Assembly: GCF_023630175.1 (NCBI RefSeq)
Contig: NZ_JALLIN010000007.1
Span: 117,277-181,276, forward strand
Direction: 5' to 3'
Origin: Streptomyces cellostaticus
GTDB taxonomy: Bacteria; Actinomycetota; Actinomycetes; Streptomycetales; Streptomycetaceae
Length of the DNA stretch: 64,000 bases
The notes beneath the pieces were generated by a model. The model did not search any database, was not told where the DNA came from, and saw only the letters and a program-made list of their open reading frames with translations. Positions 49,077 through 57,303 of this stretch are shown piece after piece. Positions within the stretch are counted from its first letter, which is position 1. Each line of letters begins with the position of its first letter. The translations under genes were made by a program, and so were the position numbers.

Positions 49077-50116
49077 ACGGGGACGGCTGCGCGCCCGTCT
49101 CGGCTGGTCACCTCCACGGAGAGGCTACGGTCCTCGGTAGGGCTCACCGTGCTTCGGATGCGGCGGAAGACCTCCTCGATCACCGTCAGGTCCTTGGCGC
49201 ACAGGGGCTGGCCGAGAGAGTCAAAGTACCGGCCGACTTGTTGCCGATCGCCCACGCCGACGATCACCACTGCGTTCTGCACCTGGTGAAGGATGAACCG
49301 TAAGGCCACCCGCAGCAGGGCATCAGCGGACGAGCCAAACCGGTCGGTCAGTACGGCGAGGCCGTGCGTGATAGAAGATGTCTGCATGTCCGTTCGGTCG
49401 TCCGCCAGGCCCTCCGTCCGCGGGCGGCGGCCGGCGAGGACGCCGTTGGCCAGCGGAGAGGCGACCAGCAGGCCGACGCCGCGGCGGGCGGTGAAGACGC
49501 CGAGGTCCTCGCCGTCTCCGAGATCGGCCAGCGGGAGCAAGCCGCTCGCCTGCGTCCAGACCACGTCGGGGCGAATCTGGTCGAAGAGGTCCAGGAAGCG
49601 GCGGATAAAACGGGCCGAGGAGCGGCCATCCGGGCCGCGCAGACCGATCGCTCGTATCTGGCCCAGATCCCGTAGCACGTGCATCTGCTCGATGACAGGG
49701 CCGAGGTAGCGGTCGCCGTTGCCGAAGTCGTACGACTCAAGGGTGTAGACGGCGAGTTCGTCGAGGTAGAGGTTCTCCAGAGTCTGTTCGAGCTGGTGCC
49801 GCAGGCGCGGACCGGCGTACGGGTGGGGAGCAGAGCCCCGGACTCGGCCAACCGTGCTGGATACCCGCACGTTGTGGCCCGGGTTCTCCTTGAGGATCTT
49901 GCCGATGAGCCGCTCGGCGTGGCCGTACCGGTGGCTGTCTGCCGTGTCGATGAGTTCCACACCGGACTCCACGGCGCGGCGCAGCCCGTCGAGCAGTTGA
50001 GCGTCGTCCGGCTGAACGGCGGTCTGGGCCCACCGGGAGGTGCCTGTGCCGATGCCCACAGGGCCCAAGAGCAAGTCCCGAGCCACGGGGCGGTGGGTGA
50101 GATCATTCGGCAGCAT
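49049..50116 (-). CDS. Aldo/keto reductase-like protein, probably catalytically altered
   Basis: The 355-residue protein has the AKR TIM-barrel pattern. [21 protein letters not shown] keeps the Asp and Tyr of the family, but the strand carrying the catalytic Lys reads [10 protein letters not shown], with Thr instead of Lys, and the strand carrying the His reads [11 protein letters not shown], with Glu at the His position. So two of the four catalytic residues are missing and the protein may be a pseudoenzyme or bind a ligand. Its ATG overlaps the ATPase gene stop by one base (TGATG), so the two are coupled. Confidence 0.82.
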   Translation of the reverse strand: MLPNDLTHRPVARDLLLGPVGIGTGTSRWAQTAVQPDDAQLLDGLRRAVESGVELIDTADSHRYGHAERLIGKILKENPGHNVRVSSTVGRVRGSAPHPYAGPRLRHQLEQTLENLYLDELAVYTLESYDFGNGDRYLGPVIEQMHVLRDLGQIRAIGLRGPDGRSSARFIRRFLDLFDQIRPDVVWTQASGLLPLADLGDGEDLGVFTARRGVGLLVASPLANGVLAGRRPRTEGLADDRTDMQTSSITHGLAVLTDRFGSSADALLRVALRFILHQVQNAVVIVGVGDRQQVGRYFDSLGQPLCAKDLTVIEEVFRRIRSTVSPTEDRSLSVEVTSRDGRAAVPVQQGTPLRR

Positions 50117-50574
50117 CAGTATGTGTCACCCGCTCGATGCAGAAAGACCGCGACGACTCGTTTCCCCGCGTCGTCGTACTGAACCCGCCAGGCACTTGCC
50201 AGTGCGTTAACCAGAAACAAGCCTCTCCCGTCCACATCGTCATCGTCGGCCCGTCCCGGATTCCGTGGCACCGCGGCCGTGTCCCGGCCGCCGTCGCGGA
50301 CCTGGACAACCGTCCCCCACGGGTACAGATCGAGGGAGATGCCGAGGGCCTCTCCGGCGTGCTCGAGGGCGTTGCCCACCAGTTCGTCGGCGACCAGCAC
50401 CACGTCGTCCTTGTACTCCTCGTCGGGGGTCTCCGTGAGCGCGCTGCGGACTATGCGGCGGGCGGCGCTCTGCGGCGCGTCGAGGCCGCGGAGGTCGAGC
50501 GCGGCATGCTTCACGGGGCTGCCGGCGGCGCGGCCTTGGCCGCGCGCCAAGGCCGTACTGGTGGGACCAAGCAC
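50116..50574 (-). CDS. RsbW-like ATP-binding protein (HATPase_c)
   Basis: The 152-residue protein has the GHKL pocket: N box VVLVADELVGNALEHAGE, G1 TVVQVRDGGRD and G2 DGRGLFLVNALASAWRV. It is the size of Streptomyces single-domain anti-sigma or ATPase-like proteins that act on partner switches. It is first in an operon with the aldo/keto reductase-like gene. The promoter-like module at 50632-50696 lies about 60 bp upstream of its GTG/TTG-type start. The start is the upstream-most in-frame codon and is uncertain. Confidence 0.8.
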   Translation of the reverse strand: MLGPTSTALARGQGRAAGSPVKHAALDLRGLDAPQSAARRIVRSALTETPDEEYKDDVVLVADELVGNALEHAGEALGISLDLYPWGTVVQVRDGGRDTAAVPRNPGRADDDDVDGRGLFLVNALASAWRVQYDDAGKRVVAVFLHRAGDTY

Positions 50575-50631
50575 GGGATCACTCCTCGCTGCGTTCGCGA
50601 TGCCCGGGGAAACGGACTGGCAAGTCCTGGC

Positions 50632-50696
50632 GAATACCGTGGCCCATCACGCAGCGCTGGCGACAGCGAAACGGACCCCCACTTCTCCCCACTTCG
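50632..50696 (-). promoter_or_regulatory. Promoter-like module, copy 1
   Basis: Read on the minus strand: the tandem repeat GAAGTGGGGAGAAGTGGGGG, then TCCGTTTCGCT, and TATTC exactly 39 nt after the repeat. The ATPase gene starts about 60 nt further on. The same module reads on the plus strand at 51115-51179 with the same 39-nt spacing. Confidence 0.6.
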
Positions 50697-50966
50697 CCGC
50701 CGGGCTCGCGAACTTACCGAGGCGGGACGACAGTCACAGAGGAAAGGATCCGCACAAAGGATCGGGATTTGCGCAGTCCCCCAGCACTGCGACCACGAAC
50801 AAGGCGTCCTTTGCGCCCCGAGTCTGACCGCGTGCTGACGCCGACAGGAGTGCCGAGAGCGGCTTTTAGCTGGCAGAACGCAAATGAGGGGGGACCCTTC
50901 AGCCCCACTATCCCACCCGCGAGCGCGCCTATCACCGTTCACGCATTTCAGTCAAGCACTTCCAGT

Positions 50967-50986
50967 GAAGTGGGGTGAAGTGGGGG
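50967..50986 (+). promoter_or_regulatory. Tandem repeat, incomplete copy
   Basis: GAAGTGGGGT is followed directly by GAAGTGGGGG, as in the two other copies, but the TCCGTTTCGCT part and the TATTC at 39 nt are absent. It may be an accessory binding site. Confidence 0.45.
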
Positions 50987-51114
50987 CGGCGCGGCCGGCC
51001 TCTAGCGGTGGGCCCTCACACAAGCCTCGACACACTGATTAATGACCGAATTCACCCCTTTTGCCTGCGGGGCCGGTGACGCGTGGGCGAAATCCCGACT
51101 GTGCTCGCCGATGT

Positions 51115-51179
51115 CGAAGTGGGGAGAAGTGGGGGTCCGTTTTCGCTACCGACAACGCCCCCAAGGGGCAACGCTATTC
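51115..51179 (+). promoter_or_regulatory. Promoter-like module, copy 2
   Basis: CGAAGTGGGGAGAAGTGGGG then GTCCGTTTTCGCT, and TATTC 39 nt after the repeat, as in the minus-strand copy. The DUF5999 gene starts about 160 nt downstream. Together with copy 1 it forms arms of an inverted repeat of 32-33 bp with one base difference. Confidence 0.6.
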
Positions 51180-51339
51180 ACAGGTTCACGCAACGCCAGG
51201 CACACGTAATTCGGCTGGACAGCTCCGCCTGCCACCCGTTGTCTGCCGCGGCGAGGGCTTCCGCCGCGGCAGCCGGTCTCTTCCCTCGTCAACCCGCCCG
51301 TGCCATCCCCTCCAGCTCCGCTTCCCCCAAGGATTCGCC

Positions 51340-51543
51340 ATGTGCCAGCACAAGCCCGCCTGCCCCTCCGCCCAGGCCACGGACCGCGAGGCCGCCACCG
51401 TGGTCTCGGCGCACCCGGACCAGGGCTGGTCGCTTCTGTGCAACGGCGTGGTGCTCTTCGATGACACCGGCGAGATCCTTCCCGACGGGAAGATCGTCGC
51501 CCCTCGTCGAGTGACCGGCGCCGTGGCGTGTGCCGCCGCATGA
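51340..51543 (+). CDS. DUF5999 protein
   Basis: The 67-residue protein starts MCQHKPACPSAQATDREAAT and contains DQGWSLLCNGVVLFDDTGEI, the full pattern of DUF5999, a small Cys-containing family of Streptomyces with unknown function. AAGGA lies before the ATG. Its stop overlaps the next gene start (ATGA), so the two are coupled. Confidence 0.9.
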   Translation: MCQHKPACPSAQATDREAATVVSAHPDQGWSLLCNGVVLFDDTGEILPDGKIVAPRRVTGAVACAAA

Positions 51544-52178
51544 CCAGCCATCGGTACATGCAGGGTGGCCTTCCGGTGCCGTACGTGACCGCGTGGACCG
51601 CGGAGACGCACACGGTGCCCACCGTGGTCCTGCACCGCACCAGGCAAGGAATCGGCTACGCGGACGAAATGCCGTACGACCGCGACATGGAAGGCGTGCT
51701 GTGGATCCGGCAGGCCATCGCTCCGGGATCCGGCAGGGCGTTGTTCCCGACCGTCCATGCTCTGCGCCAGCGGCGGGCGATCAGCCGAATGCTGTGTCAG
51801 GTGTGCGGCGCCGACACCCTGGAGCAGGACCCGGAGCGGCAGTTGTTCCTCCTCAAGAACGTCGGCCGGCCGGTGGGCAAGGGAGAGCTGACCACCGCCG
51901 CACCGGTCTGCCCGCCGTGCGCGCTCATCGCGGTCAGGCACTGCCCGCATCTGCGCAAGCACGTCGCGGCCTGGGTCGAGCGGCCGGTGAACTGGGGAGT
52001 CACGGGCATTCCGTACGACCGACGCACTCTGCTGCCCGTTCCCGGCGACGACCTCGCCATGGTCGCCTACGACGACCCCGCGATCCGCTGGCTCGTGGCC
52101 ACACGTCAGGTGCTGTCGCTCGAAGGCTGTACCGCTGTGGACCTGAGCGACCTGAGCGCGACAGCCGGTGCCCGATGA
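51540..52178 (+). CDS. Zinc-ribbon-like hypothetical protein
   Basis: The 212-residue protein starts MTSHRYMQGGLPVPYVTAWT. A CxxC pair in LCQVCGADTL and a second in VCPPCALIAVRHCPH suggest one zinc site; the rest (GVTGIPYDRRTLLPVPGDDL, AYDDPAIRWLVATRQVL) is not recognised. It is coupled to the DUF5999 gene and precedes the GH15 gene in the same run. No start other than the coupled ATG is likely. Confidence 0.75.
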   Translation: MTSHRYMQGGLPVPYVTAWTAETHTVPTVVLHRTRQGIGYADEMPYDRDMEGVLWIRQAIAPGSGRALFPTVHALRQRRAISRMLCQVCGADTLEQDPERQLFLLKNVGRPVGKGELTTAAPVCPPCALIAVRHCPHLRKHVAAWVERPVNWGVTGIPYDRRTLLPVPGDDLAMVAYDDPAIRWLVATRQVLSLEGCTAVDLSDLSATAGAR

Positions 52179-52355
52179 CCGAGGTGTCGACGTGCCCGTC
52201 CCCCGGTATCCGGCCGCGCTCGCCGGGACTTCGGGCCCGTCCGCCCCGTGCACCGCCGTGGCGTCGGACGAGCCGCACATCACCCCCTGCTACCCACCCG
52301 CGCTCCCTGCCCCCGCAGGCATCGGGGCGCCCGCACCTACTGAGACGGATATTCC

Positions 52356-54164
52356 ATGGCTGGGCGTATCGAGGACTACGCACTCATCGGGGACATGCAG
52401 ACCGCCGCCCTGGTATGCCGGGACGGCAGCGTGGACTGGTTGTGCCTGCCCCGCTTCGACTCCCCGTCGGTCTTCGCCGGGCTGCTCGGCACCAAGGAGA
52501 ACGGCTTCTGGCGTCTGGGACCGGCCTGCGCCGACGGGGTGAAACCGCCGACCGCCGACCGGCGGAACTACGACGGGGACTCGCTGATCCTCCGCTCAGA
52601 GTGGGACACCCTCCAGGGCACCGTACGCGTCACGGATTTCATGCCGCCACGGGACGGCGCCCCTCAGCTGGTCCGGATCGTCGAGGGCCTGAGCGGCCAG
52701 GTGAAGATGCGCTCCGCGCTGCGGATGCGGTTCTCCTACGGCCGCGTGACGCCGTGGGTGAACCAAGTCGGTGCCCGCACCGCGGCCGTGGCCGGGCCCG
52801 ACTCGGTCTGGCTCGACGCCTCAGTGGCCTCGCGGGGTGAAGACCGCACGACTTATTCCGACTTCACCGTTCGGGCTGGCGAGCGGATCGCCTTCACCAT
52901 CAGCTGGCAGCCCTCCCACAAGGGCGAGCCCCCGCTCCCGGAGCCGCATTCGGCGCTGCAGACGACCGCCGAATTCTGGCGCGAGTGGGTCGGCCAGTGC
53001 ACGTACAGCGGTCCGTACCGCGATGCGGTGGTCCGCTCGCTGATCACACTGAAGGCGCTCACCTACGCCCCGACCGGCGGGATCGTTGCCGCCCCGACCA
53101 CCTCCCTGCCGGAGGAGATCGGCGGGGTGCGGAACTGGGACTACCGGTACACCTGGCTGCGGGATGCGGCCATCACGCTCTCCTCGATGTTGCGCACCGG
53201 CTACCGCGAGGAGGCGCGCGCCTGGCGGGACTGGCTGCTGCGGGCGGTGGCCGGGGACCCGGAGAACATGCAGATCATGTACGGCATCGCCGGCGAGCGC
53301 GAGCTCGCCGAGGCGGAGCTGGATTGGCTGGACGGGTACGAGGGCTCTACCCCGGTCCGTATCGGCAACGGAGCTGCCGGCCAACTCCAGTTGGACGTCT
53401 ACGGCGAGACCGTCGAGGCGCTGCACCTGGCCGAGGAGGCAGGGCTGGCGCCGAACGACCACACGGCTGCCCTGCAACTCAAGATGATCGCCTACCTGCA
53501 GGACCACTGGAGGGAGCCGGACGAGGGCATCTGGGAGATCCGCGGCCCGCGTCGGCACTTCGTCCACTCCAAGGTGATGGCCTGGGTCGCCGTCGACCGC
53601 ACCATCAAGCTGATCGAGGCCGGGCGCGCGGTCGGGCCGCTCCAGCAGTGGCGCGAGCTGCGGGATGACATCCACCGGGACGTCTGCGAAAAGGGCTTCG
53701 ACCAGGAGCGGAACACGTTCACCCAGGCGTACGGCTCCCGCGAGCTGGACGCCTCGTTGTTGCTGATCCCCCAGGTCGGCTTCCTGCCGCCCGAGGACAA
53801 ACGCGTCATCGGCACGGTCGAGGCGATCCAGCGGGAACTGTCGACCAAGGACGGGTTCATCCTGCGGTACCGCACCGCCGGCCCGAAGGCGGGTCTGGAC
53901 GGGCTGTCCGGTGACGAGGGCGCCTTCCTGGCCTGCTCCTTCTGGATGGCCGACGACCTCGCCATGATCGGCCGCGTCGACAAGGCGCAACAGCTGTTCG
54001 AGAAGCTCTTGGCCCTGCGCAACGACCTGGGATTGCTCGCCGAGGAGTGGGACCCGCGGCTCAAGCGCCAGGTTGGGAACTTCCCTCAGGCGTTCAGTCA
54101 CGTGCCGTTGATCGACACGGCGCTGCGGCTCCAGCGCGCCCGTTCTCTTGCGGAGGCGGCATGA
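52356..54164 (+). CDS. GH15 glucoamylase/trehalase
   Basis: The 602-residue enzyme starts MAGRIEDYALIGDMQTAALV, has an N-terminal beta-sandwich and a C-terminal (alpha/alpha)6 barrel. Family marks are LPEEIGGVRNWDYRYTWLRD, the general-acid region IGNGAAGQLQLDVYGE, and the general-base region GLSGDEGAFLACSFW. In actinobacteria this type usually acts as a cytoplasmic trehalase or glucoamylase. It has no signal peptide. Its stop overlaps the next gene start by 4 bp (ATGA), so it is the first gene of the run that leads into the conservon. Confidence 0.9.
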   Translation: MAGRIEDYALIGDMQTAALVCRDGSVDWLCLPRFDSPSVFAGLLGTKENGFWRLGPACADGVKPPTADRRNYDGDSLILRSEWDTLQGTVRVTDFMPPRDGAPQLVRIVEGLSGQVKMRSALRMRFSYGRVTPWVNQVGARTAAVAGPDSVWLDASVASRGEDRTTYSDFTVRAGERIAFTISWQPSHKGEPPLPEPHSALQTTAEFWREWVGQCTYSGPYRDAVVRSLITLKALTYAPTGGIVAAPTTSLPEEIGGVRNWDYRYTWLRDAAITLSSMLRTGYREEARAWRDWLLRAVAGDPENMQIMYGIAGERELAEAELDWLDGYEGSTPVRIGNGAAGQLQLDVYGETVEALHLAEEAGLAPNDHTAALQLKMIAYLQDHWREPDEGIWEIRGPRRHFVHSKVMAWVAVDRTIKLIEAGRAVGPLQQWRELRDDIHRDVCEKGFDQERNTFTQAYGSRELDASLLLIPQVGFLPPEDKRVIGTVEAIQRELSTKDGFILRYRTAGPKAGLDGLSGDEGAFLACSFWMADDLAMIGRVDKAQQLFEKLLALRNDLGLLAEEWDPRLKRQVGNFPQAFSHVPLIDTALRLQRARSLAEAA

Positions 54165-54616
54165 ACCCGCAAAATCCGAGGGTTTTCGATCTGTTCCGCG
54201 CCTGCGCCGGCCCGGAACCAAGGCTGTTCCCCGTGGGTGCCCGCTTCGAGGTCCTCACACTGCCCGAGGGCGCTGTCCGGGCGGTGATCGGAGTGCTGGC
54301 CCACAACGAGCCGCATCCGGTCGGCGCGGCCATCGCCGCCGACGGCGGGTGGAGCCTGCCGCTCCCGCCCGGCTCCCACTGGGAGGTGTGGCCGCCCGGA
54401 GCGAAATACCAGAACACGGGCTTGTTGGTGGTGCCGCCGGTGATCGGAACCCAGAACGGCTCGCCGCGGTGGGCGAGGTTCGGCAACGCGGCCGGACGCG
54501 CATTCACGGCCCCGCTCCTTCTGAGTCTGGCACTGGCCGCGATCAGCGCGCACGAGGAAAACGACAGCGGTCCGGCGACGGTGCCGCCCCGCGTTCCGAC
54601 ACCCGAACTCGTATGA
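54161..54616 (+). CDS. Small hypothetical protein before the conservon
   Basis: The 151-residue protein starts MNPQNPRVFDLFRACAGPEP and has one C-terminal hydrophobic segment (AFTAPLLLSLALAAISAHE), so it may be a tail-anchored membrane protein. No family was recognised. It is coupled to the GH15 gene (ATGA) and 13 bp before CvnA, so it belongs to the same transcript. Confidence 0.6.
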   Translation: MNPQNPRVFDLFRACAGPEPRLFPVGARFEVLTLPEGAVRAVIGVLAHNEPHPVGAAIAADGGWSLPLPPGSHWEVWPPGAKYQNTGLLVVPPVIGTQNGSPRWARFGNAAGRAFTAPLLLSLALAAISAHEENDSGPATVPPRVPTPELV

Positions 54617-54628
54617 GGACCTGACCTG

Positions 54629-55939
54629 ATGACCGCCCCGATACAGGACGCCGCGCTTGCCCTGCTCGCGCCGGGCTTCGTCTGCGCGACCGTTGCCGCC
54701 GTCCGCTACCGCCGGACAGCACACAGCCACGCCACCGACAAGACAGAACTGGAGGAGGTCCTCCAACGAGCGCAGAGCCTTTCCGCTCTGCGGGACCAGG
54801 AGATACAGCACCTGGCCACGCACAGGCTTCCCGCGGTGGCCGGGGAGCTATGGGGCGGCTCCGGTGGCGACGCTGGGCAGCCGCTCCACCCTGAGCTGGC
54901 TGGCACCGCGTTCGCCCAGGCCGAGAAAGAGATCCTTCAATACTTCGGCACCCTTGCGGAGCAGGCGTCCACTCGCGCGGAGCGGGCTGCCCAGGCTGCC
55001 GTGCAGTCCGTGACACGAGCGCTCCAGGCGCTGGTGTACGAGCAGCAGCGGGCGATCAGCTCGATGATCGACCATCACGACGACGAGAAGGTCCTGGCCG
55101 ACGCCTACGAGATCGACCACGCCTGCAGTCAGCTCGCCCGCAAGGCCCAGATCGTCGGTCTCCTGGCCGGCGCGTGGCCGGGACGACAGCGGGACGACAC
55201 CCCGTTGCTGGACGTCGTGCGCGGGGCCGAGTCGCGCATCAAGGATTACCGCCGGGTGCGGATCACCGGGGAGCCCACTGAGTACGTCGGCAGCACCGTC
55301 ATCGAGCCGGTCGTCCTGGCCGTGGCCGAACTCCTGGACAACGCCGCCCGCAACTCGCAGCCGGGAACGACCGTGGAGGTGTACTTCGTCCACGCGCACA
55401 ACGGCGTCAGCATCGTCATCGACGACGCCGGCATCGGGCTGACCCCGGAAACCCGCGCTGACGCCGCGCGGCTGCTGACCGGGAAGGAACCGGTACGCCT
55501 GACGCAGCTGCGCAACCCGCCCCGGCTCGGGTTCCTCGGCATCGGCGCGCTCGCCGAGCGCTACGGCTTCCACGTCTCCGTGGCACAGCAGTCCGACCAC
55601 GGCGGCGTGCGCGCGATCGTCCACCTCCACCGCGGCCTCCTCGTGCCCGCCCCGGCACCGGCCGCACCGCAAGCGCAACTGCAGACGCCGCAGCCGAACA
55701 CCGGCTTTGCCCCTTCCGGCTCTTCCCCGCACCCGCCGGAGGCTCCCCAGAACAGCGGCGCGTATCCGGTGGCCGACGACGGCCTGCCCATGCGCCGCCG
55801 CGCCAAGCGTGCGCACGGCCAGCCCGCCACCCAGCCCGCCACCCAGCCGCCAACCGACGGCGGACGCAACCTCGCCGCGTTCGTCCGCGGCACACGAGCT
55901 CCCCACAAGAACCCCACCGACGAGGAGAACACCCAGTGA
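54629..55939 (+). CDS. cvnA: CvnA: histidine-kinase-like sensor of a conservon
   Basis: The 436-residue protein has one N-terminal hydrophobic segment (LALLAPGFVCATVAAVRYRR), a coiled-coil helix (ELEEVLQRAQSLSALRDQEIQ), and a HATPase_c domain with the N box AELLDNAARNS and the G boxes IDDAGIGL and GFLGIGALAERY, and a Pro/Gln-rich tail. In Streptomyces conservons CvnA is a membrane sensor that works with CvnB, CvnC and the GTPase CvnD. No phosphorylatable His box is obvious. It is followed by the other conservon genes with overlapping starts and stops. Confidence 0.9.
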   Translation: MTAPIQDAALALLAPGFVCATVAAVRYRRTAHSHATDKTELEEVLQRAQSLSALRDQEIQHLATHRLPAVAGELWGGSGGDAGQPLHPELAGTAFAQAEKEILQYFGTLAEQASTRAERAAQAAVQSVTRALQALVYEQQRAISSMIDHHDDEKVLADAYEIDHACSQLARKAQIVGLLAGAWPGRQRDDTPLLDVVRGAESRIKDYRRVRITGEPTEYVGSTVIEPVVLAVAELLDNAARNSQPGTTVEVYFVHAHNGVSIVIDDAGIGLTPETRADAARLLTGKEPVRLTQLRNPPRLGFLGIGALAERYGFHVSVAQQSDHGGVRAIVHLHRGLLVPAPAPAAPQAQLQTPQPNTGFAPSGSSPHPPEAPQNSGAYPVADDGLPMRRRAKRAHGQPATQPATQPPTDGGRNLAAFVRGTRAPHKNPTDEENTQ

Positions 55940-56358
55940 GCGCCCCTTCCGCACCCTCCGCTGACCTGAGCTGGATCCTGGACGAGCTCGTCAACGTGCC
56001 GCACACCCGGCACGCGGTGCTGCTGTCCGCCGACGGCCTGCTGACCGCCGCCTCCTCCGGCGTCGACCGGGAGTTGGGCGAGACGGTCGCCGCGATCGCC
56101 TCGGGCATGCAGTCCCTCAGCCGCGCGGGGGCCGCCTTCGCCAGCGGTGACCCCAACTCGCCGTGGGAGCAGACGCTGACGCAGTTCGGTAACTCCTTCC
56201 TCGTCCTCATGGCCGCGGGCGACGGCAGTTACCTGGCCGTCGGCGCCGACCGGGACGCGGACATCGCGGATGTCTCCTACCGCATGCTCAAGACGATCGA
56301 CCGCGTCGGTCAGACCCTGGGAATCGCGCCGCGGCAGGACCGGACCGGCAACGCGTGA
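55936..56358 (+). CDS. cvnB: CvnB: roadblock/LC7 protein
   Basis: The 140-residue protein starts LDELVNVPHTRHAVLLSADG within a roadblock/LC7 fold, continuing FASGDPNSPWEQTLTQFGN and DRDADIADVSYRMLKTIDRV. Roadblock proteins bind small GTPases; in conservons CvnB acts with the GTPase CvnD. Its GTG start overlaps the CvnA stop by 4 bp (GTGA). Confidence 0.92.
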   Translation: MSAPSAPSADLSWILDELVNVPHTRHAVLLSADGLLTAASSGVDRELGETVAAIASGMQSLSRAGAAFASGDPNSPWEQTLTQFGNSFLVLMAAGDGSYLAVGADRDADIADVSYRMLKTIDRVGQTLGIAPRQDRTGNA

Positions 56359-56723
56359 ACGGGCCCCGAGCCAGCGGCGGAGACCGGCTGGTCCGGGCCT
56401 ACGTGGTCACCGGTGGCCGAACCGCCGCCGCGCGCAACCACTTCGACCACATCACCCTGATCAGCCTCTCCGCCTCCTCCCCCCAACTCGACCGCACCCG
56501 ACTGACCCCCGAGCACCGGGGCGCTCTGGACCTGCTGTCCGTCAGCGCCTACTCGGTCGCCGAGCTCGGGGCGCACCTGGTCCTGCCGCTGAGCGTGATG
56601 CGGATCCTGCTGGCCGACCTCATGGAGTCCGGCCACATCACCACCCAACGACAGATCACCCAGACCACTGGGCTCGACATCAAGCTCCTGGAGGACGTCC
56701 TTGCCGGACTCCAACGCCTCTGA
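56355..56723 (+). CDS. cvnC: CvnC: DUF742 protein
   Basis: The 122-residue protein has the DUF742 pattern: LVRAYVVTGGRTAAARNHFD, HITLISLSASSPQ and VSAYSVAELGAHLVLPLSVM, with winged-helix character. In conservons it is the third component. The GTG start overlaps the CvnB stop by 4 bp (GTGA). Its 3' end overlaps the next gene by 22 bp. Confidence 0.92.
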   Translation: MNGPRASGGDRLVRAYVVTGGRTAAARNHFDHITLISLSASSPQLDRTRLTPEHRGALDLLSVSAYSVAELGAHLVLPLSVMRILLADLMESGHITTQRQITQTTGLDIKLLEDVLAGLQRL

Positions 56724-57303
56724 CACCCGGGTGGCGCCGCCCCTGCGCGGCAACGAGCGCACAGCGAAGCTCCTGATCGCCGGCCACTTCGGCGCGGGCA
56801 AGACCACGCTCGTCCAGACCCTCTCCCAGATCACCCCGCTCAGCACCGAGGAAGTGATGACCAGCGCTGGCGTCGGCACCGACCACACCGACCTGCCGGG
56901 CAAGACCAAGACAACCGTCGCCATGGACTTCGGCCGGCTCTCGCTCAGCGACGACCTCGTGCTCTACCTGTTCGGCGCCCCCGGCCAGAAGCGGTTCTTC
57001 CCTGTCCTGCGGGACCTGTCCTTCGGCTCGCTCGGCGCGCTGGTCCTTACCGACACACGCCGCCTGACCGACACCTACCCGATCCTGGAGCTGATCGAGG
57101 GCCTCGCGCTGCCGTACGCCATCGCCGTCAACGCCTTCGACGACGCCCCGGTCCACACCGACGAGCGACTGCGCGAGGTCATGGACCTCGAGCCCTCGAC
57201 ACCGCTGGTGACGTGCGACGCGCGCGACAGACGCAGCTCCACCGACGCCCTGATCGTCCTGATGCGCCACCTGTTGTCCCTCGCCCCGGAGGCATCCCGT
57301 TGA
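56701..57303 (+). CDS. cvnD: CvnD: small GTPase-like ATP/GTP-binding protein
   Basis: The 200-residue protein has a P-loop in LLIAGHFGAGKTTLVQTL, a switch-like DFGRLSLSDDLVLYLFGAPG, the G4-like NAFDD and a GTPase fold common to CvnD/MglA-like proteins. It is the signalling switch of the conservon. The TTG start was chosen because GGAGG lies 6 nt before it; a GTG 30 nt later is the alternative. Confidence 0.92.
   Translation: MPDSNASDTRVAPPLRGNERTAKLLIAGHFGAGKTTLVQTLSQITPLSTEEVMTSAGVGTDHTDLPGKTKTTVAMDFGRLSLSDDLVLYLFGAPGQKRFFPVLRDLSFGSLGALVLTDTRRLTDTYPILELIEGLALPYAIAVNAFDDAPVHTDERLREVMDLEPSTPLVTCDARDRRSSTDALIVLMRHLLSLAPEASR

Larger units (their letters stand above)
50575..51339. other. Divergent control region without genes
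   Basis: This 765-bp region separates two operons read in opposite directions. It holds no credible gene: the short frames seen lack coding bias and ribosome-binding sites. It carries three copies of a GAAGTGGGG tandem repeat (described separately), two of them arranged as arms of a 32-33 bp inverted repeat about 420 bp apart. Confidence 0.7.
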
